A stretch of DNA of 64,000 nucleotides from Celeribacter sp. PS-C1 (GTDB lineage Bacteria; Pseudomonadota; Alphaproteobacteria; Rhodobacterales; Rhodobacteraceae), in NCBI RefSeq assembly GCF_019429625.1, contig NZ_JAHXRW010000001.1, forward strand, positions 248,001-312,000, written 5' to 3'. The notes beneath the pieces are model-generated. The model worked only from the letters and a program-made list of their open reading frames with translations. It had not been told where the DNA came from and did no database searches. The stretch's first letter is position 1. The number at the start of each line of letters is the position of its first letter. Positions 9,490 to 19,140 of the stretch are shown in pieces. Both the position numbers and the translations under genes were made by a program.

Positions 9490-10233
9490 ATGCTTTTTCA
9501 GACCATGGCACGAAAGAGCAAGAAAAAGACAAAATCCAAGGCACAGAGCACAGGCCTCGGTTTTTTCCGGCGTCTACGCCGCCGTGTCTTGCGCGGGGCT
9601 TTGGTGGTCTTTGCCCTCATTTTACTTTGGATTGTCGCGTATTCCGTCCTACCCGTGCCCGGAACTTTTTACATGCTGGCCGAGGGCGGTCGCCAAGGGG
9701 AGCGGGTCGATTACCAATGGGTGCCGATGGAGAGGATGTCGCCCAATTTGGCACGCGCAGTCGTCGCCGCAGAGGACGCGAATTTTTGCGAGCATTGGGG
9801 GTTTGATCTCACCGCAATCCGGTCTGCCATTGCCGAAGGGGGCAACCGTGGTGCCTCGACCATCAGTCAGCAGACCGTCAAAAACACCTTCCTCTGGCAT
9901 GGGAGGAGCTGGCCGCGCAAAGCTTTGGAAGCGATAATCACGCCAGTGGTAGAACTGACCTGGAGCAAACAGCGCATTCTCGAGGTCTATTTGAACATCG
10001 CCGAGTTCGACGCAGGGATTTTCGGCGTCGAAGCCGCCTCTCGGCACTATTTCGGTGTAGGCCCTGAAAATGTCACGGCACAACAAGCGGCCCAGCTTGC
10101 AGCCGTTTTGCCTGCCCCGAAAGACCGAAATGCCGGGAACCCCGGGCCCTTTGTTCGGCGGAGAGCCGCGCAGATCGTCGATGGCGCGGCCACAATCGCG
10201 CGAGATGGCCGCGCAGCCTGTTTCGAGGATTGA
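9490..10233 (+). CDS. mtgA: Monofunctional biosynthetic peptidoglycan transglycosylase
   Basis: This 247-residue GT51-family enzyme polymerises lipid II into glycan strands at the inner membrane, with no transpeptidase domain. A very basic N-terminus precedes one membrane anchor (roughly residues 30-55). The catalytic domain then shows EDANFCEHWG (the catalytic Glu motif), GASTISQQTVKN, and the RKALEAI...ILEVYLN motif. The ATG at 9490 has AGGA nine bases upstream. A second ATG at 9505 is possible, and a TTG at 9448 can be excluded because it lies inside the gltB terminator. Confidence 0.9.
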   Translation: MLFQTMARKSKKKTKSKAQSTGLGFFRRLRRRVLRGALVVFALILLWIVAYSVLPVPGTFYMLAEGGRQGERVDYQWVPMERMSPNLARAVVAAEDANFCEHWGFDLTAIRSAIAEGGNRGASTISQQTVKNTFLWHGRSWPRKALEAIITPVVELTWSKQRILEVYLNIAEFDAGIFGVEAASRHYFGVGPENVTAQQAAQLAAVLPAPKDRNAGNPGPFVRRRAAQIVDGAATIARDGRAACFED

Positions 10234-10281
10234 ACTGCCTTCTGTCCTGCGGCAAGTAGGGAAAAAACGCGAGTAGAAATC

Positions 10282-10947
10282 ATGATCCGTCTGTATCACG
10301 TCCCCCTTTCACCCTTTTGCCGCAAAGTCCGTCTTGTGCTTGCGGAAAAGAAGCTTGAGGTGGAGTTGATTGAGGAGCGCTACTGGGAGCAGGATCCGGA
10401 TTTCATGCGCCGCAACCCGGCGGGTAAGGTGCCTGTGCTACGCATCGACGATATGAACCTGTCGGAAAGCACACCGATTTGCGAGTATCTTGAAGAGCGC
10501 TATCCCACGCCGACCCTGATGCCGAAAGACGCCGAAGGGCGCTACGAGGTGCGGCGCCTTGTTGCGTGGTTCGATGATAAGTTCCACAATGAGGTGACCT
10601 CGAAACTTTTGTACGAGCGCGTCAATCGCAAACTGATGAAATCGGGCTATCCGGTCGCGGCCAACGTCAAGTCGGGGTCGAAGGCGATCAAATATCACCT
10701 CGACTATATGGCTTGGCTTTTGGATCGCCGGAGGTGGCTGGCGGGGGATGCGATGACGCTGGCGGATTTCGCGGCGGCGGCGCATCTGTCCTCTCTGGAC
10801 TATATCTCGGATGTGGATTGGAACCGGCATGACGTCGTGAAGGATTGGTACGCCAAGATCAAATCGCGTCCGGCGTTCCGGTCTTTGCTGGCGGATCAGG
10901 TGTCGAGCTTCCCACCTCCGGCGCATTACACCGATCTCGATTTCTGA
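10282..10947 (+). CDS. Glutathione S-transferase family protein
   Basis: This 221-residue protein has a thioredoxin-like N-terminal domain (SPFCRKVRLVLAEK, then the cis-Pro region GKVPVL and the glutathione-contacting ES-TPICEYLE segment). An all-helical C-terminal domain follows, with the usual DF-AAAHLS stretch. Together this is a complete GST fold. The SPFCRK start suggests a cysteine-type or omega/beta-like active site. The gene lies between mtgA and queG with no clear pathway link; the substrate is unknown. Confidence 0.85.
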   Translation: MIRLYHVPLSPFCRKVRLVLAEKKLEVELIEERYWEQDPDFMRRNPAGKVPVLRIDDMNLSESTPICEYLEERYPTPTLMPKDAEGRYEVRRLVAWFDDKFHNEVTSKLLYERVNRKLMKSGYPVAANVKSGSKAIKYHLDYMAWLLDRRRWLAGDAMTLADFAAAAHLSSLDYISDVDWNRHDVVKDWYAKIKSRPAFRSLLADQVSSFPPPAHYTDLDF

Positions 10948-10957
10948 ACAGTGTTAT

Positions 10958-11022
10958 GGGGGCTGTCTGCCCCCCTTGCCCTTTGGGCAATTCCCCCCGA
11001 GGATATTTCCGGACAAAAGAAG
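10958..11022 (+). repeat. Roseobacter-type intergenic palindromic element
   Basis: Two adjacent hairpins, GGGGGC/GCCCCC (10958-10974) and TTGCCC/GGGCAA (10976-10990), are followed by a conserved-looking tail containing GAGGATATTTCCGGACAAAAG. From memory, elements of this layout occur in many copies between genes in Rhodobacteraceae genomes, and the tail often supplies the ribosome site of the next gene, as it seems to do here for queG. Only one copy lies in this window, so the repeat status is recalled rather than seen. Confidence 0.55.
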
Positions 11023-11031
11023 GCGTGATCT

Positions 11032-12072
11032 GTGCCCAGTTTGGATAAGGAAATCGTGCGCGCGCGGGCTCTGGAGGAAGGATTCTCCAAGGCCTCTTTT
11101 GGGCGACCTGATATTCCCGAAGCCATGGAGCGGCTCAAAGCTTTTGTCGCCGAAGGCCGACACGGTCAGATGGGCTGGATGGAAGAGCGGATGAACTGGC
11201 GCGGAGACCCTGCGGCGCTCTGGCCAGAGGCGAAATCCGTGATCATGCTGGCGGAGGCCTACACGCCGGATGAAGACCCTTTGGCGCTCATCAATAGACC
11301 CGAATCCGGCGCAATTTCGGTTTATGCCCGCAATCGGGATTACCATGATATCGTCAAGAAACGGCTCAAGCGGCTGGGGCGATGGCTGATTGAACAGGCG
11401 GGACCGGAGACAGAAATCAAAGTGTTCGTCGACACCGCGCCGGTTATGGAAAAGCCTTTGGCGCAAAAGGCAGGGCTTGGCTGGCAGGGAAAACACACCA
11501 ATCTTTTGTCGCGAGATCTGGGCAATTGGTTCTTCCTCGGGGCGATTTTCACGACTCATGAATTCGACCCTGATCCTGCGGAGAAAGACCATTGTGGGTC
11601 GTGTCGGGCTTGTCTCGATGCCTGTCCGACAGACGCCTTTCCGGCGCCGTTTCAGATCGATGCACGCCGGTGCGTGTCCTATCTGACCATCGAGCATCAC
11701 GGTCCGGTGAATGAGGAGCTGCGCGGCAAACTGGGCAATCGGATTTACGGCTGTGACGATTGTCTGGCGGCCTGTCCGTGGAATAAATTTGCAGTTGCTG
11801 CGAAAGACATTCGGTTTGCGGCACGAGAGGATTTGATCGCACCGCCGCTTGCTGAGTTGGCGCAGTTGGATGATGAGACGTTTCGAGAGAAATTCTCAGG
11901 CTCACCGATCAAGCGCATCGGGCGGGATCGGTTCGTGCGCAATGTCCTCTATGCCATTGGAAATTCCGGATCGCCGGAGTTGCGCTCTGTGGCTGCGTGC
12001 CTGTGCGATGATGCCGACCCCACGGTGCGCGATGCCGCCCAATGGGCCGTTGCACGCTTGGCGGACACGTGA
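11032..12072 (+). CDS. queG: Epoxyqueuosine reductase
   Basis: This 346-residue cobalamin-dependent iron-sulfur enzyme performs the last step of queuosine synthesis, reducing epoxyqueuosine in the tRNA wobble position. It has the VDTAPVMEK segment with the proposed catalytic Asp134. Two ferredoxin-like clusters follow: Cys188/191/194/198 and Cys241/244/248 with Cys214. The C-terminus shows a short HEAT-like end (residues about 300-346). The start is GTG at 11032, with AAGAAGG about nine bases before it. No other queuosine genes are nearby. Confidence 0.94.
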   Translation: MPSLDKEIVRARALEEGFSKASFGRPDIPEAMERLKAFVAEGRHGQMGWMEERMNWRGDPAALWPEAKSVIMLAEAYTPDEDPLALINRPESGAISVYARNRDYHDIVKKRLKRLGRWLIEQAGPETEIKVFVDTAPVMEKPLAQKAGLGWQGKHTNLLSRDLGNWFFLGAIFTTHEFDPDPAEKDHCGSCRACLDACPTDAFPAPFQIDARRCVSYLTIEHHGPVNEELRGKLGNRIYGCDDCLAACPWNKFAVAAKDIRFAAREDLIAPPLAELAQLDDETFREKFSGSPIKRIGRDRFVRNVLYAIGNSGSPELRSVAACLCDDADPTVRDAAQWAVARLADT

Positions 12073-12110
12073 GATTTTAGGCGTGTTCCCAATCGATTAG
12101 GAGATACACG

Positions 12111-13028
12111 ATGGACCCGTTTCGGGGCATTGCCCTCAAACTCGCGTCCGTCATCTGTTTTGTGGTGATGGCGGCGCTGATCAAGGCGGCGAGTGGGGAG
12201 GTGCCTCCCGGTGAAGCGGTCTTTTTTCGGTCGCTCTTCGCGCTTCCCGTGATCTTTGTGTGGTTGGTGCGGCGCGGGGAATTTCTCGCGGGCCTGAGGG
12301 TCAAATCTCCGATGGGGCATGTCTGGCGCGGGATGATCGGGGCCAGTGCGATGTTTTTGAACTTTTACGCTCTCGCCCTGCTGCCTTTGCCGGAGGCGAC
12401 GGTCATTGGCTATGCCTCGCCGCTGTTGCTGGTGGTGTTTGCCGCGATGTTCGCAGGTGAGGATGTTCGGCTGTTCCGGTTTTCGGCTGTATTTGCGGGT
12501 CTCGTCGGCGTCGTGATTGTGATGATGCCACGAATCACCGTGTTCAACGGTGCGCCTGACCCTCTTGAACAGCTTGGGGCGATGGTGGCCCTCGGCGGGG
12601 CCTGTTTGGCGGCCATCGTTCAACTACATGTGCGCAATATGGTGAGAAGCGAGAGCACGACATCCATCGTGTTTTGGTTCTCGATCTCCTGCACCGTGGC
12701 CGCGCTTATGACCCTGCCGTTTTCGCAATGGGTTATACCGAGCGCGTTGGCCTGTGTGTTCCTTATCCTGTCTGGCTTGATCGGCGGCTTGGCGCAGGTT
12801 TGTCTGACATCGTGCTATCGCTATGGCGACGCCTCGATGCTCGCGCCGTTCGATTATGCGTCGATGGTCTTCGCTCTGGTCATCGGCTATGTCTTTTTCG
12901 ACGAAGTGCCGACTATGGCAATGCTGGCCGGTGCCTTGATCGTGATCGCAGCGGGTGTTGCGATCATCTGGCGCGAGAGAGCGCTTGGCCTCAGTGCCTC
13001 GCGTCGGAAAAAGGCGGATGCGCTTTAG
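12111..13028 (+). CDS. EamA/DMT-family inner-membrane transporter
   Basis: This 305-residue protein has about ten hydrophobic helices arranged as two EamA repeats. The second repeat ends with APFDYASMVFALVIGYVFFDEVP, a hallmark of drug/metabolite transporters such as RhaT/YdcZ-type exporters. A good AGGAG lies eight bases before the ATG. Substrate is unknown; amino-acid or metabolite export is typical for the family. It is convergent with, and overlaps by four bases, the small membrane protein gene that follows. Confidence 0.87.
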   Translation: MDPFRGIALKLASVICFVVMAALIKAASGEVPPGEAVFFRSLFALPVIFVWLVRRGEFLAGLRVKSPMGHVWRGMIGASAMFLNFYALALLPLPEATVIGYASPLLLVVFAAMFAGEDVRLFRFSAVFAGLVGVVIVMMPRITVFNGAPDPLEQLGAMVALGGACLAAIVQLHVRNMVRSESTTSIVFWFSISCTVAALMTLPFSQWVIPSALACVFLILSGLIGGLAQVCLTSCYRYGDASMLAPFDYASMVFALVIGYVFFDEVPTMAMLAGALIVIAAGVAIIWRERALGLSASRRKKADAL

Positions 13029-13525
13029 TCCAGCACCCGGTTCCAAAATCCGTTTTGGCCAAGCCTGTCACGACGTTCTTGTTCCTTCGAGACGGCTTTT
13101 CGCTGTGCAATGACGAGACGCGCAGCCTGTGTCGCAGGAAGAATGCCCTCGGCGGCGCGGTTCGCCGGGAAGGGCCCGATCTGACTTTCACCGACGAGAT
13201 AGGTGATGTTGACTTCAGAACTATTGGGAATGCTGCGAAACTTCACCTGAATGTCGGTTTCAAGGCGGGCGAAAGCGGTTTCGAGACTGAATTGGTATTG
13301 CGCCGCGCTGGCGGCGTTTGTCGCGCGCGTGCCAATATCGACGACGGCTAGAATGAGGCTTTTGTTCTCAATTTGCCCCGCTTCGGTCAGGCGTTCGACA
13401 GTGATGCCTAAAGGGCGCAGAGATGGATTTTTCGTGATCATGTAAGCGGTCAAAGCAAGGACCGCAGGCGTCACGATGAAGACCGTGATAAGAACGATAA
13501 CAATACTGTCTTTGCGGCTGACCAC
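13025..13525 (-). CDS. Membrane-anchored protein of unknown function
   Basis: I do not recognise this 166-residue protein. It has one N-terminal membrane helix (roughly residues 8-28, VIVLITVFIVTPAVLALTAYMI), a soluble mixed alpha/beta segment, and a charged C-terminal tail rich in Arg, Lys and Gln. The topology suggests a periplasmic domain held by an inner-membrane anchor. It is a single gene facing the EamA gene; codon use looks like its neighbours, so it is probably native. Confidence 0.7.
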   Translation of the reverse strand: MVSRKDSIVIVLITVFIVTPAVLALTAYMITKNPSLRPLGITVERLTEAGQIENKSLILAVVDIGTRATNAASAAQYQFSLETAFARLETDIQVKFRSIPNSSEVNITYLVGESQIGPFPANRAAEGILPATQAARLVIAQRKAVSKEQERRDRLGQNGFWNRVLD

Positions 13526-13611
13526 GTCATTCCTCCTGCCAATCTGATCGCGCCAGACTGGCAGAAAGCTCTTAGTTTCGGGTTAAAGCCTTATGAAAAA
13601 GTGCAGGTGCG

Positions 13612-14481
13612 TCAGCTGCGCACGAGCTTTTCGTAGTCTTCGGAGATCTCACGCGTGAGCGCGCCGACCTCGAACATATAGTCCCCGATCTGGCCCACAG
13701 GGGTCACTTCGGCGGCGGTGCCGGTGAGGAAGCATTGTTCGAACCCGTCGAGTTCCTCGGGCATGATGCGGCGTTCATGCACCGTGATGCCCTTGTCTTT
13801 GAGCATGCCGATCACCGTCTGGCGGGTGATGCCGTTCAGGATCGCGTCGGGGATCGGCGTGTGCACTTCACCGTCTTTGACGAAAAAGATATTCGCGCCG
13901 GTCGCTTCGGCCACATAGCCGCGATAGTCCATGAACAGAGCGTCGGAACAGCCTTTCGCCTCGGCGGCATGTTTCGACATGGTGCAGATCATGTAGAGAC
14001 CGGCGGCTTTCGCGGCGGTCGGGATGGTTTCCGGCGAAGGGCGTTTCCATTTCGCGATGTCGAGCTTGGCGCCCTGCATTTTCGCGTCGCCATAATAGGC
14101 GCCCCATTCCCAGGCAGCGACCGCCATACGCACAGGGTTTCTGTTGGCGGCAACCCCCATATCGTCGCCCGCGCCACGCCAGGCCACAACGCGCACATAG
14201 GCGTTGTCCCAACCGTTGGCTTTGAGCACCTCGTATTTTGCCTTCTCGATCTCTTCGACTGTGTAGGGGATCGGCATGTCGAGCGCTTGGCCGGACGCCA
14301 GAAGACGTTCGGAGTGTTCGACGGATTTGAAAATCTTGCCGTTGTAGCAGCGCTCGCCCTCGAAGACGGAGGAGGCGTAATGCATGGCGTGGGTCAGGAT
14401 ATGCACCTTCGCGTCACGCCAATCGACAAGGGCGCCGTCCATCCAGATATATCCGTCGCGATCTTCGTAGCTGCCCGCCAT
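13612..14481 (-). CDS. ilvE: Branched-chain amino-acid aminotransferase
   Basis: This 289-residue class IV PLP enzyme interconverts valine, leucine and isoleucine with their 2-oxo acids. The PLP lysine is Lys158 in TAAKAAGLY, and the family segments YVAEATGANIFFVKDGEV and GITRQTVI follow it. I start at the ATG at 14481, preceded by AAGGAG; an upstream in-frame ATG would add a non-conserved, charged 11-residue extension. It is a single gene divergent from the petP-like regulator. ilvD lies far away at 55.5 kb. Confidence 0.94.
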   Translation of the reverse strand: MAGSYEDRDGYIWMDGALVDWRDAKVHILTHAMHYASSVFEGERCYNGKIFKSVEHSERLLASGQALDMPIPYTVEEIEKAKYEVLKANGWDNAYVRVVAWRGAGDDMGVAANRNPVRMAVAAWEWGAYYGDAKMQGAKLDIAKWKRPSPETIPTAAKAAGLYMICTMSKHAAEAKGCSDALFMDYRGYVAEATGANIFFVKDGEVHTPIPDAILNGITRQTVIGMLKDKGITVHERRIMPEELDGFEQCFLTGTAAEVTPVGQIGDYMFEVGALTREISEDYEKLVRS

Positions 14482-14659
14482 GGGGGTCTCCTTTTCGTGT
14501 CTGTCTCGCATCACGCGCTTTCGTGAAGTTGCGTGATGCGCTTCATTTTGGGATTATTATTGCGCCAAATCCCGATTTCGCTATCAATTCGATCTTGGAA
14601 TGTCAACAACGCTGACTTAAAGTGAGCGGAAATTATGCGATTTGAGAACGAGGCAGACT

Positions 14660-15184
14660 ATGGCGGACGGTAAGGCAGGCGGCACGCAAAGCGGTGAGGC
14701 TCTTCTGTTCCTGACGGACGAACAGCTCCGCAAGGGGATCGAGGCCATGTTCTTTGCCTACCGCGGTTTTACGGCGGACCCGGATCGCATTTTGGAGAAA
14801 TACGGCTACGGTCGGGCGCATCACAGGGCGGTCCATTTCATCGCCCGCGCGCCGGGGACGAATGTGAATAATCTTTTGGCCATTCTGGGCGTGACGAAAC
14901 AGTCGCTGAACCGGGTGCTTAGGACCCTCATTGAAGACGGACTGGTCGAAAGTCGCGTCGGTGTGCAGGACAAACGCGAGCGTCATCTGTATCTTACTGA
15001 AACCGGCCAATCGCTTGAGGCGGAATTGTCGGAGGCGCAACGGGCCAGAATGCGGGTCGCTTATCGCGATGCCGGTCACGAGGCTGTTGCGGGATTTCGT
15101 CGGGTGCTTGAGGCCATGATGGACCCGGATCAGGCGGCCTATTTCAACGCTATGTCCAAAACCGGATCGAAAAAGGAGGAGTGA
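14660..15184 (+). CDS. petP: MarR-family regulator, PetP-like
   Basis: This 174-residue winged-helix protein has an HTH in the segment NNLLAILGVTKQSLNRVLRTLIEDGLVE and a wing containing DKRERHLYLTETG. It matches the MarR-like PetP of Rhodobacter, which is always paired with the response regulator PetR. Here the petR-like start lies two bases after this stop. The gene name is given by homology and by this arrangement. Unlike R. capsulatus, the pair is not next to petABC, which lies 33 kb away. The ATG at 14660 is used. Confidence 0.8.
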   Translation: MADGKAGGTQSGEALLFLTDEQLRKGIEAMFFAYRGFTADPDRILEKYGYGRAHHRAVHFIARAPGTNVNNLLAILGVTKQSLNRVLRTLIEDGLVESRVGVQDKRERHLYLTETGQSLEAELSEAQRARMRVAYRDAGHEAVAGFRRVLEAMMDPDQAAYFNAMSKTGSKKEE

Positions 15185-15185
15185 A

Positions 15186-15884
15186 GTGAGCGGGGAAATT
15201 CACCTTCTGATCGTTGATGATGACGAGCGAATTCGCGGCTTGTTGCAAAAATTCCTGATCCGTCACGGGTTTTGCGTGACGGCGGCCCGTGATGCAGCCC
15301 ATGCGCGACGGCTTTTGGCGGGGTTGGAGTTCGATCTCATCGTGCTCGATGTGATGATGCCGGGCGAAGATGGCATCAGCCTGACACGCGATCTGCGCCA
15401 GTCGATCAGCACGCCGATCATGTTGCTGACGGCCAAGGGCGAGACAGAGGACCGCATCGCCGGGCTCGAAGCCGGGGCTGATGACTATCTCGCGAAGCCG
15501 TTTGAGCCAAAGGAGTTGTTGCTGCGCATCAACGCGGTTCTGCGCCGGATGCCGCAGATGGAAGAGGCCGAAGCGGGGCCGAAATACCTGCATTTGGGTC
15601 GATTCCGCTACGATGTGGAGCGGGGCGAGCTTTGGGAAGGCGATCAGATTGTGCGCCTGACCGGCACCGAAGCGCAGCTGATGAAAATCTTTGTCGCCTC
15701 GACTGGCGAACCTGTGACGCGCACCGAATTGGTCGAGCGGCTGGGCCGCGATGGCGGACAGGCGCAGGAGCGTGCTGTGGATGTGCAAATCACGCGTCTG
15801 CGGCGCAAGCTCGAAGACGACCCGCGCCAACCGCGTTACCTGCAAACCGTGCGCGGTGCGGGCTATATGCTGACGCCTGAGTAA
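15186..15884 (+). CDS. petR: OmpR-type response regulator, PetR-like
   Basis: This 232-residue protein has a receiver domain (acidic DDD near residues 11-13, phospho-acceptor Asp55 in VLDVMMPG, Lys in LAKPFEPKEL). A winged-helix DNA-binding domain of OmpR type follows and ends VRGAGYML. It has a GTG start two bases after the petP-like gene, so the two are co-translated. In Rhodobacter capsulatus the homologous PetR is needed for respiratory and photosynthetic growth. No sensor kinase is encoded beside it, so the phosphate donor is unknown. Confidence 0.87.
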   Translation: MSGEIHLLIVDDDERIRGLLQKFLIRHGFCVTAARDAAHARRLLAGLEFDLIVLDVMMPGEDGISLTRDLRQSISTPIMLLTAKGETEDRIAGLEAGADDYLAKPFEPKELLLRINAVLRRMPQMEEAEAGPKYLHLGRFRYDVERGELWEGDQIVRLTGTEAQLMKIFVASTGEPVTRTELVERLGRDGGQAQERAVDVQITRLRRKLEDDPRQPRYLQTVRGAGYMLTPE

Positions 15885-15977
15885 GCGCCCCAAACACCGG
15901 GCCGGAATGCAAAACTCAAACTGGCCTTCCCCGGCGGTTTTCCTATATGCAGTGGGGGAAACATTCGGGAGAGTCCA

Positions 15978-16220
15978 ATGAGCGATACGCCGGTCAGCGA
16001 AATGTCCTTTGAAACCGCCATGGCGGAGTTGAATGAGGTTGTGAGCAAGCTCGAACGTGGCGATGTGGCGTTAGAAGACAGCATCGCGCTCTATGAACGT
16101 GGTGCGGCGCTCAAGGCGCATTGCGAGGCCAAGCTCAAGGATGCCGAAGAGAAGGTCGAGAAGATCACCGTGGGGCCGGATGGCGCAGCCACCGGGACGA
16201 CAAAGGCCGAAGGTGTCTGA
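15978..16220 (+). CDS. xseB: Exodeoxyribonuclease VII small subunit
   Basis: This 80-residue helical protein has the family pattern SFETAMAELNEVVSKLERGDVALEDSIALYERG and is the usual length. It binds in several copies to XseA to form the single-strand DNA exonuclease. Its stop overlaps the ispA start by one base; xseB-ispA-dxs is the common alphaproteobacterial gene order. Confidence 0.95.
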   Translation: MSDTPVSEMSFETAMAELNEVVSKLERGDVALEDSIALYERGAALKAHCEAKLKDAEEKVEKITVGPDGAATGTTKAEGV

Positions 16221-17086
16221 TGCAAGACGGGTTGGCGCGGTGTAAGGCGGCCGTTTCCGCCTGTTTCGACACTGTTTTGGCGCCTCTGGGGACCATGCCG
16301 GTCGAGGAGGGGATGCGCTATGCCCTCAATGGCGGCAAGCGCTTGCGGGCTTATCTTGTGATGGAGGGTGCTGCGCTTCATGGTGTGCCTGCTGAACGCT
16401 CCGTCTGGGCCGCCGCTGCGATCGAAGCGGTTCATGCCTATAGCCTCGTGCATGACGATCTGCCCTGTATGGATGACGACGATCTGCGTCGCGGCCAGCC
16501 GACCGTGCACAAACGCTGGGACGAGGCGACGGCTGTGCTCGTAGGGGACGCGCTTCAGACCCTGGCTTTTGAACTTTTGACGCGCCCTGAAATGGAGGTT
16601 TCGAGCCAGATTAGGGTCGATTTGATCGCCTCTCTGGCGAAGGCCTCGGGCGCACAAGGCATGGTTTTGGGGCAGGCACAGGACATCGCGGCGGAAACCT
16701 CTGCGACCCCGCTCGATCTGCAAGAGATCACTGTGCTGCAAGGCAACAAAACCGGCGCGCTGATCGAGTGGTCCGCCCGCGCAGGCGCCATGTTGGGCGG
16801 TGCCGATCCCACCCATCTGGGCACCTATGCCAAGGCACTGGGCCTCGCGTTTCAAATTCAAGACGACATTCTCGACGTCGAAGGCGATGTCGAGAAAACC
16901 GGCAAGGCCGTCGGCAAGGATGCGGAGGCGGGCAAGGCGACTTTCGTGTCGCTTCTGGGGCTTGAGGGCGCCAAGGCCCGCGCTAGCTCATTGGTCGATG
17001 AGGCCTGTGCGGCATTGAGCCCCTATGGATCGCGGGCCGAGCCCTTGCGAGACGTCGCCCGCTTCGTTATTTCGCGGGAAACCTGA
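16220..17086 (+). CDS. ispA: Farnesyl/geranylgeranyl diphosphate synthase
   Basis: This 288-residue trans-prenyltransferase has the first Asp-rich motif in [15 protein letters not shown] and the second in QIQDDILD. It condenses isopentenyl diphosphate with allylic diphosphates; a farnesyl product is most likely given its length and its place between xseB and dxs. The ATG at 16220 overlaps the xseB stop. A longer in-frame opening inside xseB is not needed. dxs, the first MEP-pathway enzyme, starts 14 bases downstream, so precursor supply and use are in one operon. Confidence 0.94.
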   Translation: MQDGLARCKAAVSACFDTVLAPLGTMPVEEGMRYALNGGKRLRAYLVMEGAALHGVPAERSVWAAAAIEAVHAYSLVHDDLPCMDDDDLRRGQPTVHKRWDEATAVLVGDALQTLAFELLTRPEMEVSSQIRVDLIASLAKASGAQGMVLGQAQDIAAETSATPLDLQEITVLQGNKTGALIEWSARAGAMLGGADPTHLGTYAKALGLAFQIQDDILDVEGDVEKTGKAVGKDAEAGKATFVSLLGLEGAKARASSLVDEACAALSPYGSRAEPLRDVARFVISRET

Positions 17087-17100
17087 GAAAGCGAGACGCC

Positions 17101-19029
17101 ATGTCCGACCGCCCAGCCACTCCGACCCTCGATCGCGTGAATGTCCCCGCCGATCTGAAATCGCTCTCTGATGCAGAGCTCAAGCGCGTGGCGCATGAGT
17201 TGCGGCAGGAAACCATTTCTGCGGTTTCCGTGACGGGCGGGCATCTGGGCGCGGGTCTTGGGGTTGTTGAGCTGACTGTGGCGCTGCATGCCGTGTTCGA
17301 TACGCCGAAAGATCGCTTGATCTGGGACGTGTCGCACCAATGTTATCCGCATAAAATCCTGACCGGGCGTCGTGATCGTATCCGGACCCTGCGGACCGAG
17401 GGTGGACTCTCTGGATTCACCAAACGTTCCGAAAGTCCCTATGACCCCTTTGGCGCGGCGCATAGTTCGACTTCGATCTCTGCCGCTTTGGGCTTTGCCG
17501 TGGCGCGCGATCTGGGTGGCGCGACAGAGCATGGCATCGGCGATGCGATTGCGGTGATCGGCGACGGGTCGATGTCTGCAGGCATGGCCTTTGAGGCGAT
17601 GAACAACGCGGGCCATTTGGGCAAACGCTTGATCGTCATCTTGAACGACAACGAAATGTCCATCGCGCCGCCGACCGGTGCGCTGTCCTCATATCTCACG
17701 CGCCTCTATGCGGGTGAGCCGTTCCAGGATCTCAAAGCCGCGGCCAAAGGCGCAGTCTCGCTCCTGCCGCATCCGTTCCAAGAGGGCGCCAAACGGGCCA
17801 AGGAAATGCTCAAGGGCATGACCATCGGTGGCACGCTGTTCGAAGAACTGGGCTTTTCCTACATCGGTCCGGTCGATGGCCACGATATGGACCAGCTTTT
17901 GAGCGTGTTGCGCACGGTCAAAACCCGCGCGACGGGGCCGATCCTGATCCATGCGATCACGAAAAAGGGCAAAGGTTACGCGCCTGCCGAAGGTCGCCCC
18001 GACAAAGGCCACGCGACCGCTAAATTCGACGTGGTCACCGGTGAGCAAAAGAAAGCCAAATCCAACGCGCCGTCCTACACAAAGGTTTTCGCCGAAGCGC
18101 TCCTTCAAGAGGCCGCGCAGGATGACAAGATCGTCGCCGTGACTGCCGCCATGCCGGATGGAACGGGCCTCGATCTTTTTGCCGAACGCTACCCGAGCCG
18201 CTGTTTTGATGTTGGCATTGCGGAGCAGCATGGCGTGACCTTTGCGGCAGGTCTTGCCGCCGGTGGGATGAAGCCGTTCTGTGCGATGTATTCGACCTTC
18301 CTTCAGCGCGGCTACGATCAGGTCGTTCATGACGTGGCGATTCAGCGTTTGCCCGTGCGTTTCGCGATTGACCGTGCGGGGCTTGTTGGTGCCGATGGCG
18401 CGACGCATGCCGGGTCTTTCGATATTGCCTTTATGGCGAACCTGCCGGGCATGGTGGTGATGGCCGCTGCCGATGAGGCGGAGTTGAAACATATGGTGGC
18501 CACGGCCGTGGCACATGATGAGGGGCCCATCGCCTTCCGCTATCCGCGTGGTGAAGGTGTCGGCGTTCAGATGCCGGAACGTGGCGAAGTGCTTCAGATC
18601 GGCAAAGGCCGCATCGTGCGCGAAGGCACGCGGGTGGCGCTTTTGTCCTTTGGCACACGTTTGGAGCCTGCCTTGAAAGCCGCCGAAAACCTCGCGGCCA
18701 AAGGCATCTCTTGTACCGTCGCAGACGCACGCTTCGCCAAGCCTCTGGATCACGATTTGATCCGCGATCTGGCAGCCAATCATGAGGCGCTGATCACGCT
18801 TGAAGAGGGCGCTATTGGTGGATTTGGGTCACATGTAGCCGATTTCCTGGCCGAAGAGGGCGTGTTTGATCGGGGTTTTAAATTCCGCTCGATGACCTTG
18901 CCGGACACTTTCATCGATCAGGCCAGCCCGGAGGCGATGTATGCCATCGCCGGGCTGAACACGCCGGACATCGAGGCAAAGGTCCTCTCCGTGCTCGGCA
19001 TTGCCGATCTGTCGAGCAAACGGGCCTAA
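17101..19029 (+). CDS. dxs: 1-deoxy-D-xylulose-5-phosphate synthase
   Basis: This 642-residue transketolase-like enzyme joins pyruvate and glyceraldehyde-3-phosphate in the first step of the MEP isoprenoid pathway. The thiamin-diphosphate motif starts at [18 protein letters not shown] and continues to LNDNEMSI. The [15 protein letters not shown] segment and the catalytic-Glu region [15 protein letters not shown] are intact. Length and domain order are standard. As a ThDP enzyme it depends on the thiamin salvage and import operons elsewhere in the window. Confidence 0.97.
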   Translation: MSDRPATPTLDRVNVPADLKSLSDAELKRVAHELRQETISAVSVTGGHLGAGLGVVELTVALHAVFDTPKDRLIWDVSHQCYPHKILTGRRDRIRTLRTEGGLSGFTKRSESPYDPFGAAHSSTSISAALGFAVARDLGGATEHGIGDAIAVIGDGSMSAGMAFEAMNNAGHLGKRLIVILNDNEMSIAPPTGALSSYLTRLYAGEPFQDLKAAAKGAVSLLPHPFQEGAKRAKEMLKGMTIGGTLFEELGFSYIGPVDGHDMDQLLSVLRTVKTRATGPILIHAITKKGKGYAPAEGRPDKGHATAKFDVVTGEQKKAKSNAPSYTKVFAEALLQEAAQDDKIVAVTAAMPDGTGLDLFAERYPSRCFDVGIAEQHGVTFAAGLAAGGMKPFCAMYSTFLQRGYDQVVHDVAIQRLPVRFAIDRAGLVGADGATHAGSFDIAFMANLPGMVVMAAADEAELKHMVATAVAHDEGPIAFRYPRGEGVGVQMPERGEVLQIGKGRIVREGTRVALLSFGTRLEPALKAAENLAAKGISCTVADARFAKPLDHDLIRDLAANHEALITLEEGAIGGFGSHVADFLAEEGVFDRGFKFRSMTLPDTFIDQASPEAMYAIAGLNTPDIEAKVLSVLGIADLSSKRA

Positions 19030-19101
19030 GGCCTCGCACGTTTGTGCAAAGCGGGTATGAGCACAGTGGGCCGCCCGCAGCCTTGATCCCTGTGCGAGAA
19101 T

Positions 19102-19127
19102 AAAGGAAGTCTTCGGTGACTTCCTTT
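19102..19127 (+). other. Hairpin in the leader of the MFS gene
   Basis: AAAGGAAGTC (19102-19111) pairs perfectly with GACTTCCTTT (19118-19127) around TTCGGT. It ends 13 bases before the start codon of the next gene. It could be the terminator of the dxs operon (the 3' arm is T-rich) or a leader structure affecting translation. There is no long T run after the stem. Confidence 0.5.
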
Positions 19128-19140
19128 CAAGGTATATCCG

